Source: Corynebacterium riegelii (GTDB lineage Bacteria > Actinomycetota > Actinomycetes > Mycobacteriales > Mycobacteriaceae). From it: a stretch of DNA of 64,000 bases. Made by a program: the position numbers and the translations under genes. The stretch covers positions 62,001 through 126,000 of the forward strand of contig NZ_CP068159.1 in NCBI RefSeq assembly GCF_016728505.1, written 5' to 3'. Below the pieces are notes generated by a model. The model searched no databases, was not told where the DNA came from, and saw nothing but the letters and a program-made list of their open reading frames with translations. Positions 27,462 to 37,044 of the stretch are shown here, piece after piece (positions within the stretch are counted from its first letter, which is position 1; the number at the start of each line of letters is the position of its first letter).

Positions 27462-29882
27462 ATGAAAACAAATCTCACGCGCGATGATGCGCAAACGCGT
27501 AAAGCACTGATTGATAACGTCCACTACAACATCCACGTGGATGTGACCGGCAAGGAGCAGTTCACCTCCCGCACGGTGGTCAAGTTTGACTCCAAGGCAG
27601 GTCAGACCCACTTTGACCTGGTGGCGGATGAGTTCGAGGCAACCCTCGACGGCGCCCCTACCAACGGCAATGAGCTTATGCTTGTCAGCGGCGCGCACGA
27701 GCTCACCGTCAACGCCACCATCACCTACAACCGCACCGGTGAGGGCCTGCACAAGTTCACCGACCCGGTGGATGGCAAAGACTACCTGTACACCCAGTTT
27801 GAGCCGGCGATGGCGATGAAGGTGTTTGCTGGTTTTGACCAGCCGGATCTGAAGGCCACCTACGACATTGCGGTGACCGCGCCTGAGGCGTACACCGTGG
27901 TGCTCAACGAGGCGGTTGAGGTCACCGACAACGGCGACGGCACCAAGACGTGGACCACCGCAATTGATTACCCGCTGTCCACCTACCTGATTGCGATTGT
28001 GGCTGGCGAGTACGAGCGCGTCACGGACACCTACACGTGCACCGGTGACAACGGTGAGGAGCGCACGATCGAGCTTGGGCTGTACGCGCGCGCCAGCCTG
28101 ATCCCGCACATGGATTCGGAGCGCCTGTTCCGTCAGACGAAGGACGGCTTCGATTTCTACCACGCCAACTTCGGCCGCACCTACCCGTTTGGTGATAAGT
28201 ACGACCAGATTTTCTGCCCGGAGTACAACATGGGCGCGATGGAGCACGTGGGTGCTGTGACGTACCGCGATGAGTACATCTTCACCTCGGAGCCGACGCC
28301 GTACCGCCTTGAGCGTCGTAACGACACGATCCTGCACGAGATGGCGCACATGTGGTTCGGCGATTTGGTGACTATGCAGTGGTGGGATGACCTGTGGCTC
28401 AATGAGTCTTTCGCAACCTGGTCCGCCGCCACCGCTCAGGTGGGCATCGGCGAGTACTCGGAGGCGTGGACCACGTTTGCCGCTGTGGAGAAGGCGTGGG
28501 CGTACCAGCAGGATCAGCTGCCCACTACCCACCCGATCGCCGCAGATGCCCCGGATATTGAGACCGCGGAGCAGAACTTCGACGGCATTACCTACGCCAA
28601 GGGCGCGTCCGTGTTAAAGCAGCTGCAGGCATACGTGGGCTACGAGGAGTTCTTCGCAGGTGTGCGTACGCACTTTGACAACCACGCGTTTGCTAACGCC
28701 ACCTTCGATGATCTGCTTGGCGCGCTTGAGCAGGCCTCGGGCCGCGATTTGTCCGACTGGGCCGACGCGTGGCTGCGCACCACGGGTGTATCCACTCTGC
28801 GTGCGGATACGTCCGATGGCTTTGCGGTGGTACAGGAGTCTGAGGTGTTGCGCCCGCACCGCGTTCGCGTGGGGCTTTACTCGCTTGTCGACGGCACCGT
28901 GCGCCGCACCCACCAGGTAGAAACCGACATCCACGGTGAGCGCACGGAGATCCCTGAGCTGGCTGGCGTGGAGCACGACCTGGCACTGGTGAATGATGAG
29001 GATCTGACCTACTGCAAGATGCGCTTAAGCGACGAGCACACTCGCTTCGCGCTGGAACACCTGGGCGACATCGAGGACTCGCTGGCGCGCACCCTGGTGT
29101 GGTCGTCCCTGTGGGAGGCCACCCGCGACGGTGTCCTGCCGGCTCGTGAGTTTGTGCGCCTGGTGGCGCGCTTTGCGCCTGCGGAGACGCACCCGAGTGT
29201 GCAGGAGCGCCTGTTTGCGCAGGGCACCGCTGCGGTGCGTGGGTTTGTGGAACCGTCCTGGCAGACCGAGGGCTTCGACCTGCTCAACAACGCTTTCCGT
29301 GGTGCTGAGCCGCGTGCAATTTCTGATCGTGCGCTGGCGCGCCTGCAGCCCAACGATGAGACGGTGGCCTACTTCAAGCAGTTGCTGGAATCCTCCGACA
29401 ACCAGGAGGTGCGTTGGCTTGCCATCACCACCCTGGTTGCGGCTGGCCAGCTGCCGGCGTCTGCTGCTGATGAAGAGCGCGACGACTCTTCCGAGGGCGC
29501 GATCTCTCGCCTGCGCGTGCGTGCGGTTGCTGACAAGGCGTGGGCGTGGAAGAAGCTTGTTGAAGAGGACCTGACCAACCTTGAGGCCCGCTATCTCATG
29601 GATGGTCTCACCTTCACCGACGAAGGTTTGGAAGGTTTGGCAGAGGACTACTTCCGCATCGCCCCTGGCTTATGGGACCGACTGACCAATGAGATGGCGC
29701 AGCGCACCCTTGAGGGCATGTACCCGGGTTGGGCTGTGGATCAGGTAAGCGTGGATAAGGCCAATGCCTTGCTTAATGATCCACAGGTGCCCTCCGGCCT
29801 GAAGCGCGTTGTAGCCGAAGGCCAGGACCGCACGGCGCGTAAGCTGCGCAACCGCACGGTGGACGCTGAAGCAAATAAGTAG
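27462..29882 (+). CDS. pepN: Aminopeptidase N (M1 family)
   Basis: 806 residues. The substrate motif NMGAMEHVGAVTYRDEY and zinc site TILHEMAHMWFGDLVTM, with the downstream glutamate in WLNESFATW, define a complete M1 metallopeptidase; the C-terminal ERAP1-like helical domain is present. Cleaves N-terminal residues from peptides. ATG 27462 is chosen over upstream in-frame codons because of the leaderless promoter. The stop abuts the convergent GntR gene. Confidence 0.97.
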   Translation: MKTNLTRDDAQTRKALIDNVHYNIHVDVTGKEQFTSRTVVKFDSKAGQTHFDLVADEFEATLDGAPTNGNELMLVSGAHELTVNATITYNRTGEGLHKFTDPVDGKDYLYTQFEPAMAMKVFAGFDQPDLKATYDIAVTAPEAYTVVLNEAVEVTDNGDGTKTWTTAIDYPLSTYLIAIVAGEYERVTDTYTCTGDNGEERTIELGLYARASLIPHMDSERLFRQTKDGFDFYHANFGRTYPFGDKYDQIFCPEYNMGAMEHVGAVTYRDEYIFTSEPTPYRLERRNDTILHEMAHMWFGDLVTMQWWDDLWLNESFATWSAATAQVGIGEYSEAWTTFAAVEKAWAYQQDQLPTTHPIAADAPDIETAEQNFDGITYAKGASVLKQLQAYVGYEEFFAGVRTHFDNHAFANATFDDLLGALEQASGRDLSDWADAWLRTTGVSTLRADTSDGFAVVQESEVLRPHRVRVGLYSLVDGTVRRTHQVETDIHGERTEIPELAGVEHDLALVNDEDLTYCKMRLSDEHTRFALEHLGDIEDSLARTLVWSSLWEATRDGVLPAREFVRLVARFAPAETHPSVQERLFAQGTAAVRGFVEPSWQTEGFDLLNNAFRGAEPRAISDRALARLQPNDETVAYFKQLLESSDNQEVRWLAITTLVAAGQLPASAADEERDDSSEGAISRLRVRAVADKAWAWKKLVEEDLTNLEARYLMDGLTFTDEGLEGLAEDYFRIAPGLWDRLTNEMAQRTLEGMYPGWAVDQVSVDKANALLNDPQVPSGLKRVVAEGQDRTARKLRNRTVDAEANK

Positions 29883-30548
29883 CTAGCCGGTATTGACCGC
29901 GCGCAACTTTGCGGCATCCGGCCGGATGGCGATGAGGCTGAATTCTGTCAGATCATCGCCAACAAACATGCTGCGAGTTACGCGTTGGACCACCGCGTTG
30001 GCGCTAAGGCCCAGCGCCTCGCTCTCACAGTCCGAGGCGCGCGTTGCCGTCAAAATGTCTTCCCACCACAAAGCACCGGGCGAGATGTGCTCGCGCGTTC
30101 GCCCCGGCAGCGTGTAGCACGTGGCAAACATCAAGGGATGACTTTCGGAGGAGAACACCACCTGGCGTTCAGTGACCTCGAAACCGGGTTCCACCTTGAA
30201 TGCGTTAGCCACAGAATGCGGCGCGGGCACGAGGGCCAAGCTGCGAGTTGTGCTTGTTACCCCGCTTTCTTCAGCGGCAAAGTGCTCTTCAAATCCCACC
30301 CCAGAGTTCAACTCCAACACTGGCGGGGTGGCGCGGATAAACGTGCCGCCGTTGCGGCCACGGCGGCGCTCAATCAGCCCTTCCGCCTGGATTATGTCCA
30401 GTGCGTGGCGGATTGTCATGCGCGCCACCCCAAACTGCTCTACCAGCTCGCGTTCCGACGGCAACCTGTCACCGGGGGCAAGCTCATGCGTCTCAATTCT
30501 GGCCCGCAACGCATCGGCAATAACCATATACGCGGGTTTCTTGACCAC
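29883..30548 (-). CDS. GntR-family regulator with UTRA domain
   Basis: 221 residues. The winged helix (GDRLPSERELVEQFGVARMT, residues about 25-45) is typical GntR, followed by a UTRA ligand domain (about 80-220) of the HutC subfamily. GTG 30548 is preferred because AGGAGG lies 7 nt upstream; TTG 30554 would be too close to it. The effector is unknown; regulation of metB or neighbours is not indicated by position. Confidence 0.85.
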   Translation of the reverse strand: MVKKPAYMVIADALRARIETHELAPGDRLPSERELVEQFGVARMTIRHALDIIQAEGLIERRRGRNGGTFIRATPPVLELNSGVGFEEHFAAEESGVTSTTRSLALVPAPHSVANAFKVEPGFEVTERQVVFSSESHPLMFATCYTLPGRTREHISPGALWWEDILTATRASDCESEALGLSANAVVQRVTRSMFVGDDLTEFSLIAIRPDAAKLRAVNTG

Positions 30549-30645
30549 CGTCAAGCCTCCTGGGATATAAGTCTTTCTGCATGCTTAAACGTAGCTACAG
30601 AATCCCCAGCAAGCAACTTAGAAGACACCCACCCAGGGGTGTCGC

Positions 30646-31806
30646 CTAAAGCTGCGCGAATGCCTGCTCCAGGTCCGCAATCAGGTCAGCTTCATCCTCA
30701 ATGCCGACGGAGATACGCACCAGCTCACCAGGCACCTCAAGCGCGGAACCGGCCACGGATACATGCGTCATGGTCGCCGGGTGCTCAAGCAAACTCTCCA
30801 CACCGCCGAGGGACTCCGCGAGACAAAAGAGCTGTGTAGACAAACAGAACTTTTTGGCCTGCTCTTCAGTTTGGAACAGCACGGAAACCATGCCACCAAA
30901 GCGACGCATCTGCTTCTTCGCCACCTCGTGGCCAGGGTGAGACTCCAGTCCCGGGTAGCACACACGGGCAACTTCCTTGCGCCCCTCAAGGTACTTGGCC
31001 ACAGCCTCGGCGTTGTCGCAGTGGCGTTCCATGCGCACCGGCAACGTCTTCAAGCCACGGCCCGTGAGGTACGTATCAAACGGCGATGGGATCGCACCAA
31101 CCCAGCCGAAGAAGAAGCGCAGCTGCTCCTCAAAGCCTTCGATCAGATCATCCTTGCCGCAAACCACGCCGCCGATCACGTCGGAGTGCCCACCGATGTA
31201 TTTGGTAGTGGAGTGCAAAACCACGTCCGCACCGAACTCGAACGGGCGCTGCAGGTACGGCGAAGCAAACGTGTTATCCACCACCAACGCAGCGCCCCCC
31301 TTCACCTTGGCCACCGCCTCAATGTCCACGATGGACAGCAGCGGGTTCGTCGGGGTCTCCACCCAGATCACCTTGGTGTTGTCCTGAACCGCCGCACCAA
31401 CCTCTTCGGCATTGGTCATGTCCACCACGGTGTTTTCCACGCCCCAGAGGGAAAACACCTGCTGGATCAGGCGGTAGGTGCCGCCGTAAGCATCGTTGGA
31501 GACCACGATGTGGTCGCCGGGTTTCAGCAGGGTACGCAAGACCACATCCACCGTGGCCATGCCGGATGCAAACGCAACGGCAAAGTCAGCACCCTCAAGT
31601 GCCGCAACGGACTTCTCCAGCGCGGTGATCGTTGGGTTTCCAACGCGGGTGTATTCATAGCCGCCGCGCAATTCCGCTAGACCGTTCTGTGCAAACGTAG
31701 TGGAAGCGTAGATGGGCGTATTGATCGGCCCGTAGAGGCTATCGGGTTCGTAGCCTGCGTGGATCGCTGCGGTCGACGGGCCTGGATTGCTCGTGTTGGT
31801 AGACAT
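30646..31806 (-). CDS. metB: Cystathionine gamma-synthase
   Basis: 386 residues, PLP enzyme of the Cys/Met metabolism family. The PLP lysine lies in VLHSTTKYIGGHSDVIGG. GYEYTRVGNPT and SLGGVESLLEHPATMTH are family signatures. Makes cystathionine from activated homoserine and cysteine; cystathionine lyase activity cannot be excluded on sequence alone. ATG 31806 is 7 nt after a TACGAT -10 box, so it is likely leaderless. Confidence 0.92.
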   Translation of the reverse strand: MSTNTSNPGPSTAAIHAGYEPDSLYGPINTPIYASTTFAQNGLAELRGGYEYTRVGNPTITALEKSVAALEGADFAVAFASGMATVDVVLRTLLKPGDHIVVSNDAYGGTYRLIQQVFSLWGVENTVVDMTNAEEVGAAVQDNTKVIWVETPTNPLLSIVDIEAVAKVKGGAALVVDNTFASPYLQRPFEFGADVVLHSTTKYIGGHSDVIGGVVCGKDDLIEGFEEQLRFFFGWVGAIPSPFDTYLTGRGLKTLPVRMERHCDNAEAVAKYLEGRKEVARVCYPGLESHPGHEVAKKQMRRFGGMVSVLFQTEEQAKKFCLSTQLFCLAESLGGVESLLEHPATMTHVSVAGSALEVPGELVRISVGIEDEADLIADLEQAFAQL

Positions 31807-31828
31807 GCCAAGCATCGTAGCCACAAAC

Positions 31829-31844
31829 TAGACCAAGCTGTTCA
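31829..31844. promoter_or_regulatory. Candidate McbR-type operator in the metB promoter
   Basis: TAGACCAAGCTGTTCA matches the corynebacterial McbR consensus TAGAC-N6-GTCTA at 8 of 10 positions. It lies just upstream of the metB -10 box (TACGAT at 31814-31819 on the minus strand). McbR represses methionine biosynthesis genes including metB in C. glutamicum. The right half-site is weak. Confidence 0.4.
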
Positions 31845-31900
31845 TTATCGACGATTTATATGCACGCCCACCTTCCCCACTCGCGTAGACTGTGGGCCTG

Positions 31901-32863
31901 ATGAACACCACCTACATATCAGCAGCCGCAGAAAACCTCGAAGAAGCAGTAGAAGGGGTCTCCACGTGGTGGAACGACCCCGCCACGCGCGAGCTAGTGC
32001 TCGAACGGCCCCTGAAAATCGCGCTCATCCTCGTCGTCGCGTTCATCCTTGACCGGGTTGCAGCGCACCTGATCCGCCGCGCCACGAATGCCAGGATGAA
32101 CAACCCCGGCCTTTTGCGCACACGCGAAATTCCAGACACCCCGCAGGGCCGTGCGCAGGAAAGCCGACGCCGACAGCGCCTGAAAACCCTGTCCAACGTG
32201 GCCCGTTCAGTGGCCGCCATTATTGTGTGGACGTGGGCGCTGCTGGCCGTGCTTGATCAGCTTGGCGTGAACGTAGCGCCACTGATCGCCTCTGCCGGCA
32301 TCGTGGGCGTGGCCATTGGTTTCGGCGCGCAATCCCTGGTGAAGGATTTCTTCTCCGGCATGTTCATCCTGCTGGAGAACCAGTACGGGGTTGGAGACAC
32401 CATCCAGGTTGATGACATTGTGGGTGATGTTGAGGAGATGACCCTGCGAGTAACCACTATCCGCGATATGGACGGCGCGCTGTGGCACGTGCGCAACGGC
32501 GACATTGACCGTGTGGGCAACCACTCCATCCACTACTCCGTGGCGCGACTGCAGATCCCGGTTTCCGTCATGGCGGACCCGGATGAGGCCTCCGCAATCA
32601 TTGAACGCTCAGCACAGGCAGCCATCCAGGAACCGGAGATCCGCGACCAGGTGATGAGCCCGCCAGCCATGCTCGGCCCTTCAGAATTCAACCCCACCTA
32701 TGCATCCTTCCGCGTTACGTTAAAGACGATGCCGGGACAGCAGTGGTCCGTCGCCCGCTTTATCAACCACCGCATTTTGAAAGACCTGCACGATGCTGGC
32801 GTTGTGCTGGAACCTATGGATTCTGTGCTTGTGGGTTTTGGAAAAGAAGAGAAAGGAGCTTGA
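31901..32863 (+). CDS. MscS-family mechanosensitive channel
   Basis: 320 residues. Three transmembrane helices (about 28-48, 92-112, 118-138), the last with the Gly/Ala pore pattern AGIVGVAIGFGAQSLVKDF. The MscS beta domain (LENQYGVGDTIQVDDIVGDV) and a cytoplasmic alpha/beta domain follow. Releases solutes on hypo-osmotic shock. It lacks the C-terminal extension of MscCG, so it is a second, shorter channel type. TAGACT ends 9 nt before the ATG. glbO starts one base after the stop codon. Confidence 0.9.
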   Translation: MNTTYISAAAENLEEAVEGVSTWWNDPATRELVLERPLKIALILVVAFILDRVAAHLIRRATNARMNNPGLLRTREIPDTPQGRAQESRRRQRLKTLSNVARSVAAIIVWTWALLAVLDQLGVNVAPLIASAGIVGVAIGFGAQSLVKDFFSGMFILLENQYGVGDTIQVDDIVGDVEEMTLRVTTIRDMDGALWHVRNGDIDRVGNHSIHYSVARLQIPVSVMADPDEASAIIERSAQAAIQEPEIRDQVMSPPAMLGPSEFNPTYASFRVTLKTMPGQQWSVARFINHRILKDLHDAGVVLEPMDSVLVGFGKEEKGA

Positions 32864-32864
32864 G

Positions 32865-33296
32865 GTGGAAATCACCCCAACACCACCGCGCGATGACCAG
32901 AAGCGCACACTGTACGAGGACGTCGGCGGCACCGAATTTTTCAGCCGCCTAGTCAAAGGCTTCTACGATCAGGTCAAAACCGATGACCTGATCGGACCCA
33001 TGTACCCGGAGGATGATTTCGACGGCGCCGAGGACCGCCTTCGCTGGTTCCTCGAACAGTACTGGGGCGGGCCCCGCACGTTTCAGGAAAAGCGCGGCAA
33101 CCCAATGCTTCGCCGCCGCCACTTCCCCTTCAAAATCGGCATGGCTGAGGCGGAGCGCTGGCTAGCACTCATGGGGCGTTCGTTGGAGCAATTTACTGAC
33201 GACGAACTGTCGCCCCACCACCGCCACCAACTCTGGAACCACATGCAACGCGTGGCGTACATGATGATCAACCAAGAGCCGGGCAACCCTGCCTAA
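32865..33296 (+). CDS. glbO: Group II truncated hemoglobin
   Basis: 143 residues from GTG 32865, with AAAGGAG 6 nt upstream. LYEDVGGTEFFSRLVKGFYDQV, YPEDDFDGAEDRLRWFLEQYWGGP and the proximal histidine region RRRHFPFKIG identify trHbO. Binds oxygen and may detoxify reactive oxygen and nitrogen species. Coupled to the mscS-type gene, with one base between them. Confidence 0.93.
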   Translation: MEITPTPPRDDQKRTLYEDVGGTEFFSRLVKGFYDQVKTDDLIGPMYPEDDFDGAEDRLRWFLEQYWGGPRTFQEKRGNPMLRRRHFPFKIGMAEAERWLALMGRSLEQFTDDELSPHHRHQLWNHMQRVAYMMINQEPGNPA

Positions 33297-33299
33297 CTG

Positions 33300-33944
33300 C
33301 TAAAAGAGCAGGCTCAGGCCAGCGTTTTTAAACACGGAGCCGTATGGTGCGTCTAGGCGCACCCACCTGCCAGCGCTGGCGACACGCAGGTGGCGTGGGA
33401 TGTGTGCTGGCGCCTCAAACCCCGGAATCAGGCCCATGGACGTGCAGGTGAAAATCATGCGCATGGGCACTTCAACAGGGGTGTCGGAGGTGGCGTTCGC
33501 GGTGATCACCGTGGCGTCGAGAAGCGAGCGCGGTGGCCCTGCCGGTCCGGAGAATTGTTTGGCAAGGCGTTTACCTTCGTCCGCGAGTTGGCGTGCGGTG
33601 CTGACCGGCACTTCGTCGCAAAGCTGAAAGCCCTCGACCGGCGGCAGCGCGCCCGGCCAGGAGGCATCCTGCGGGCGGCCGATAGTAACCGTCTGCCCGG
33701 TCTGCTTGCTGAGCGTCTCCAAGAATTCCGCCGCCGAAACGGCCGCACCGTCGCGGGAGATCTCCCCCGCCACGCGCCTGGCCACAATGCAATCAAACGG
33801 CGTGGTCACAAACACGTTGAGCGCGGCGCCCACCGTTTGGAAACGGGCAAGCGCATGCGGATCTAGGGCCACCGCGCGCTGCAGCAACGCGCGAAGGCCC
33901 CCAAGCCCTTGCTCGCCTTGCGGCGTAAAGGAAATAGGTGACAC
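33300..33944 (-). CDS. Conserved hypothetical protein next to thioesterase
   Basis: 214 residues without signal peptide or membrane segment. The sequence is soluble alpha/beta-like; I recognise no catalytic motif. It follows the thioesterase gene on the same strand with a 17-base gap and converges on glbO three bases away. Function unknown. Confidence 0.7.
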   Translation of the reverse strand: MSPISFTPQGEQGLGGLRALLQRAVALDPHALARFQTVGAALNVFVTTPFDCIVARRVAGEISRDGAAVSAAEFLETLSKQTGQTVTIGRPQDASWPGALPPVEGFQLCDEVPVSTARQLADEGKRLAKQFSGPAGPPRSLLDATVITANATSDTPVEVPMRMIFTCTSMGLIPGFEAPAHIPRHLRVASAGRWVRLDAPYGSVFKNAGLSLLF

Positions 33945-33961
33945 TGGTACTACGCCTGTTT

Positions 33962-34402
33962 CTACTCCAACTCCCCCGCACCCGGTGCCGCCGTCAGCGA
34001 CAAAATGCCGATCTCCTGCTTTGTAATCGCACGCGGAGTAGCAGTTGCGTCATCCACCGTCACCTGCACACACTCCACGACACAGCAGACCCTGCCCTGC
34101 GAGTCCTTGATCTCCTGGTGGGTAGTAAAAGACGTATTGCCCAAACGCGAAACGTGCGTTTCAATCACCGCAGTTGCCGTATTGGGCAGGATCGGGCGCA
34201 TGTAGTCTGCCTCCACGCGACGCACAAACACCGCAAAATCGTGGCCCTGCGAGTAGAAGTACTCACGAGCAAACGCAAGGCGCGCCTCCTGAGCAATCTC
34301 TAGGTAGGCGGAGTTAGTAACGTGCCCGTAGCGGTCAAAATCCCCCCACCGCAGCGGCACTTCGTACACGTGGACGTTGTTTTCTTCACCCTGTTTTGCC
34401 AT
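33962..34402 (-). CDS. Hotdog-fold acyl-CoA thioesterase
   Basis: 146 residues. VPLRWGDFDRYGHVTNSAYL is the 4-hydroxybenzoyl-CoA thioesterase signature with its catalytic aspartate; the rest fits a single hotdog domain. Hydrolyses acyl-CoA of unknown chain length. Probably co-transcribed with the hypothetical gene downstream. Confidence 0.88.
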   Translation of the reverse strand: MAKQGEENNVHVYEVPLRWGDFDRYGHVTNSAYLEIAQEARLAFAREYFYSQGHDFAVFVRRVEADYMRPILPNTATAVIETHVSRLGNTSFTTHQEIKDSQGRVCCVVECVQVTVDDATATPRAITKQEIGILSLTAAPGAGELE

Positions 34403-34429
34403 GCGCTAAACCCTACATGCCAAACACAA

Positions 34430-34458
34430 CCCCGCGCCGAATTCAATCCAGCGCGGGG
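34430..34458 (-). terminator. Hairpin after ettA
   Basis: CCCCGCGC ... GCGCGGGG is a strong stem with a 13-base loop. On the minus strand it is followed by TTGTGTTTGG, a weak T-rich tract, 38 bases past the ettA stop. Confidence 0.6.
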
Positions 34459-34495
34459 TAAAAAGCTGCCTAACGTGAGGCTTAGCGGGTAGGCG

Positions 34496-36166
34496 TTAGC
34501 GGGTGAGCTTGCGGTGCGTCACACGCGACGGCTTCGCAGCTTCCTCACCAAGGCGCTCAACCTTGTTCTTCTCGTAGTCGCCGAAGTTGCCCTCGAACCA
34601 GAACCACTTGCCCTCTTCAATGTTGCCCTCCCAGGCAAGGATGTGGGTACAGGTGCGGTCCAGGAACCAACGGTCGTGAGAAATCACCACAGCACAGCCT
34701 GGGAACTTCTGCAGCGCGTTCTCCAGGGAGCCCAGGGTTTCAACGTCCAGGTCGTTCGTCGGCTCATCGAGCAGGATCAGGTTGCCGCCCTGCTTCAGCG
34801 TCAGCGCCAGGTTCAGGCGGTTGCGCTCACCACCAGAAAGCACCTTGGACGGCTTCTGCTGGTCCGCGCCCTTGAAACCGAATGCGGACAGGTACGCGCG
34901 CGAAGGCATCTCGTTTTGGCCAACCACGATGTAGTCCAGGCCATCAGAGACTACTTCCCACACCGTCTTTTCCGGATCGATGTTCTCGCGGTTCTGGTCA
35001 ACGTAGGACAGCTTCACCGTGTCGCCAACGGTGACGGTGCCTGCATCCGGCTCTTCCAGGCCCACGATGGTCTTGAACAGGGTGGACTTACCCACACCGT
35101 TCGGACCAATCACGCCCACAATGCCGTTGCGCGGCAGGGTGAACGACAGGTCCTTGATCAGGATGCGGTCGTCAAAGCCCTTGTCCAGGTGCTCAACCTC
35201 AACAACCTTGTTGCCCAGGCGTGGCGGGGTCGGAATCTGGATCTCTTCAAAGTCCAGCTTCTTGTACTGCTCCGCCTCAGCAGCCATCTCTTCGTAGCGC
35301 TCCAGACGAGCCTTGTTCTTCGCCTGGCGTGCCTTCGGGGAGGAACGCACCCACTCAAGCTCGTTCTTCAGGCGCTTCTGCAGCTTCTGGTCTTTCTTGC
35401 CAGCAACCTCAAGACGCTCCGCCTTCTTCTCCAGGTAGGTGGAGTAGTTGCCCTCGTACGGGTAGAGCTGGCCGCGGTCAACCTCACAGATCCACTCGGC
35501 GACGTTGTCCAGGAAGTAACGGTCGTGAGTAATGGCAAGGACGGCACCCGGGTAGGACTGCAGGTGCTTCTCCAGCCACAGCACGCTCTCGGCGTCCAGG
35601 TGGTTCGTCGGCTCATCAAGAAGCAGAAGATCCGGCTCGGACAGCAGCAGCTTCGCAAGCGCCACGCGGCGGCGCTCACCACCAGACAGGTTGGTCACCG
35701 GCGCATCAGACGGCGGGCAGCGCAGGGCTTCCATTGCCTGCTCAATCTTGGAGTCAACCTCCCAAGCGTCAGCGGCATCCAGCTCCTCCTGGAGCTTGCC
35801 CATCTCCTCCATCAGCTCATCGGAGTAGTTGGTGGCCATCTCCTCGGCGATCTGCTCGAAGCGCTGCTTCTTCTCAAAGATCTCGCCCAAGCCCTCTTCG
35901 ACGTTCTCACGAACCGTCTTCTCCTCATTCAACGGCGGCTCCTGCAGCAAGATGCCAACCGTGGCACCCGGCTGCAGGAAAGCTTCACCGTTGTTCGGCT
36001 GATCAATGCCAGCCATGATCTTGAGCAAGGACGACTTACCGGCGCCGTTGGGGCCGACGACGCCAATCTTGGCGCCGGGGTAGAAAGCCATGGTGACGTT
36101 GTCCAAAATGACCTTGTCACCGATGGCCCTGCGAACATTTTTCATCGTGTAGATGAACTCAGCCAC
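34496..36166 (-). CDS. ettA: Energy-dependent translational throttle protein EttA
   Basis: 556 residues, ABC-F protein with two nucleotide-binding domains. Walker A GPNGAGKSSLLKI and GPNGVGKSTLFKT, signatures LSGGERRRVALAKLL and LSGGERNRLNLALTL, and DEPTNHLD / DEPTNDLD are all present. EttA binds the ribosomal E site and gates translation with ATP/ADP ratio. Start M-AEFIYTMKNVRRA is the usual EttA N-terminus. Confidence 0.95.
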   Translation of the reverse strand: MAEFIYTMKNVRRAIGDKVILDNVTMAFYPGAKIGVVGPNGAGKSSLLKIMAGIDQPNNGEAFLQPGATVGILLQEPPLNEEKTVRENVEEGLGEIFEKKQRFEQIAEEMATNYSDELMEEMGKLQEELDAADAWEVDSKIEQAMEALRCPPSDAPVTNLSGGERRRVALAKLLLSEPDLLLLDEPTNHLDAESVLWLEKHLQSYPGAVLAITHDRYFLDNVAEWICEVDRGQLYPYEGNYSTYLEKKAERLEVAGKKDQKLQKRLKNELEWVRSSPKARQAKNKARLERYEEMAAEAEQYKKLDFEEIQIPTPPRLGNKVVEVEHLDKGFDDRILIKDLSFTLPRNGIVGVIGPNGVGKSTLFKTIVGLEEPDAGTVTVGDTVKLSYVDQNRENIDPEKTVWEVVSDGLDYIVVGQNEMPSRAYLSAFGFKGADQQKPSKVLSGGERNRLNLALTLKQGGNLILLDEPTNDLDVETLGSLENALQKFPGCAVVISHDRWFLDRTCTHILAWEGNIEEGKWFWFEGNFGDYEKNKVERLGEEAAKPSRVTHRKLTR

Positions 36167-36281
36167 GTGGTATCCCCTTGTGTTAAACAGTGCTTGAAAT
36201 GCTTTCCACAGGGTACATCACGCACGCCCTTGCTAGAGCGGCAGCAACGTCAGGCGTTTAGACGGCGTTTAGACCAGCCGC

Positions 36282-36908
36282 TTAAAACGGCCTCCCGTCC
36301 TCATCAACCCCTGCCGCGGCACCGACGAGATCACCGCTTGATTCGGCGTTGGGGTCGGAGTTGGACCCAGCGCTAGATGCCGCACCAAAACTCGATGCCA
36401 TGGGTTTGCGCGGCGGCAGCTGGTCCTCCGCACTTTCACGAGGTTGACTGTTGCGTTCCAGCAGGTCTTCCAGGGACTTCACCTGCACCTCTTCAGTGCC
36501 CTCTACCGTGTGGGAGACGCTGGTGGTCTTGCGCGAGTTGATCTGGAAGTTGCTCAAGTCAAACGCCACGCGGGATGCGCGCATAGTAATCCTTGAGCGA
36601 TTGACGGTCTTGCCGTCTTCGCCGGTTTCTTCCCACGACTCTGTAACCAAACGTCCGGTGATAACAACCGGGCTGCCGCGAAACAGCGACGCCTTGACGT
36701 TGACAGCAAGGTCGCCCCAACAATTGACGTCAATGTAGAGCTGGTCAAAGTCCAGCCAGACGTCTTTGCCGTGCTCGTCTTTTTCGTCGGTACGGCGGCG
36801 TCGTGAAGAAGCAACGCGCAGTTTGGACAGCGCAGTGCCTTTCTCCCCTACGCAGGCGATGGTGGGTTCTGCAACAAGGTTGCCGTGGATGGTGATTTCG
36901 GTGCTCAT
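36282..36908 (-). CDS. ssb: Single-stranded DNA-binding protein (second SSB type)
   Basis: 208 residues. The N-terminal OB fold (ITIHGNLVAEPTIACVGEKG, about 4-115) is SSB-like, followed by a flexible linker and a short acidic tail ending DEDGRPF, a variant of the DDDIPF protein-interaction tip. Divergent from the main replication SSB, so it may be a paralogue; this location is away from rpsF/rplI. A CCGGTAGCTACCGG palindrome lies 42 bases upstream. Confidence 0.85.
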   Translation of the reverse strand: MSTEITIHGNLVAEPTIACVGEKGTALSKLRVASSRRRRTDEKDEHGKDVWLDFDQLYIDVNCWGDLAVNVKASLFRGSPVVITGRLVTESWEETGEDGKTVNRSRITMRASRVAFDLSNFQINSRKTTSVSHTVEGTEEVQVKSLEDLLERNSQPRESAEDQLPPRKPMASSFGAASSAGSNSDPNAESSGDLVGAAAGVDEDGRPF

Positions 36909-37044
36909 GGAAGAGCCCCCCTTTCCGTGATGTTCCTTCTAAACAATGACCGGTAGCTACCGGCGGTTACAGCACGCTGTTTTGCGTACCCACGGGCAGA
37001 ATGTCACGGCACAGCCTGCTTGCCAACCCCCAAAGAAAAAAGCT

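Noticed and set aside
34514..36376. 620-codon open frame opposite ettA
   Set aside because: Entirely antisense to a conserved ABC-F gene; no recognisable motif.
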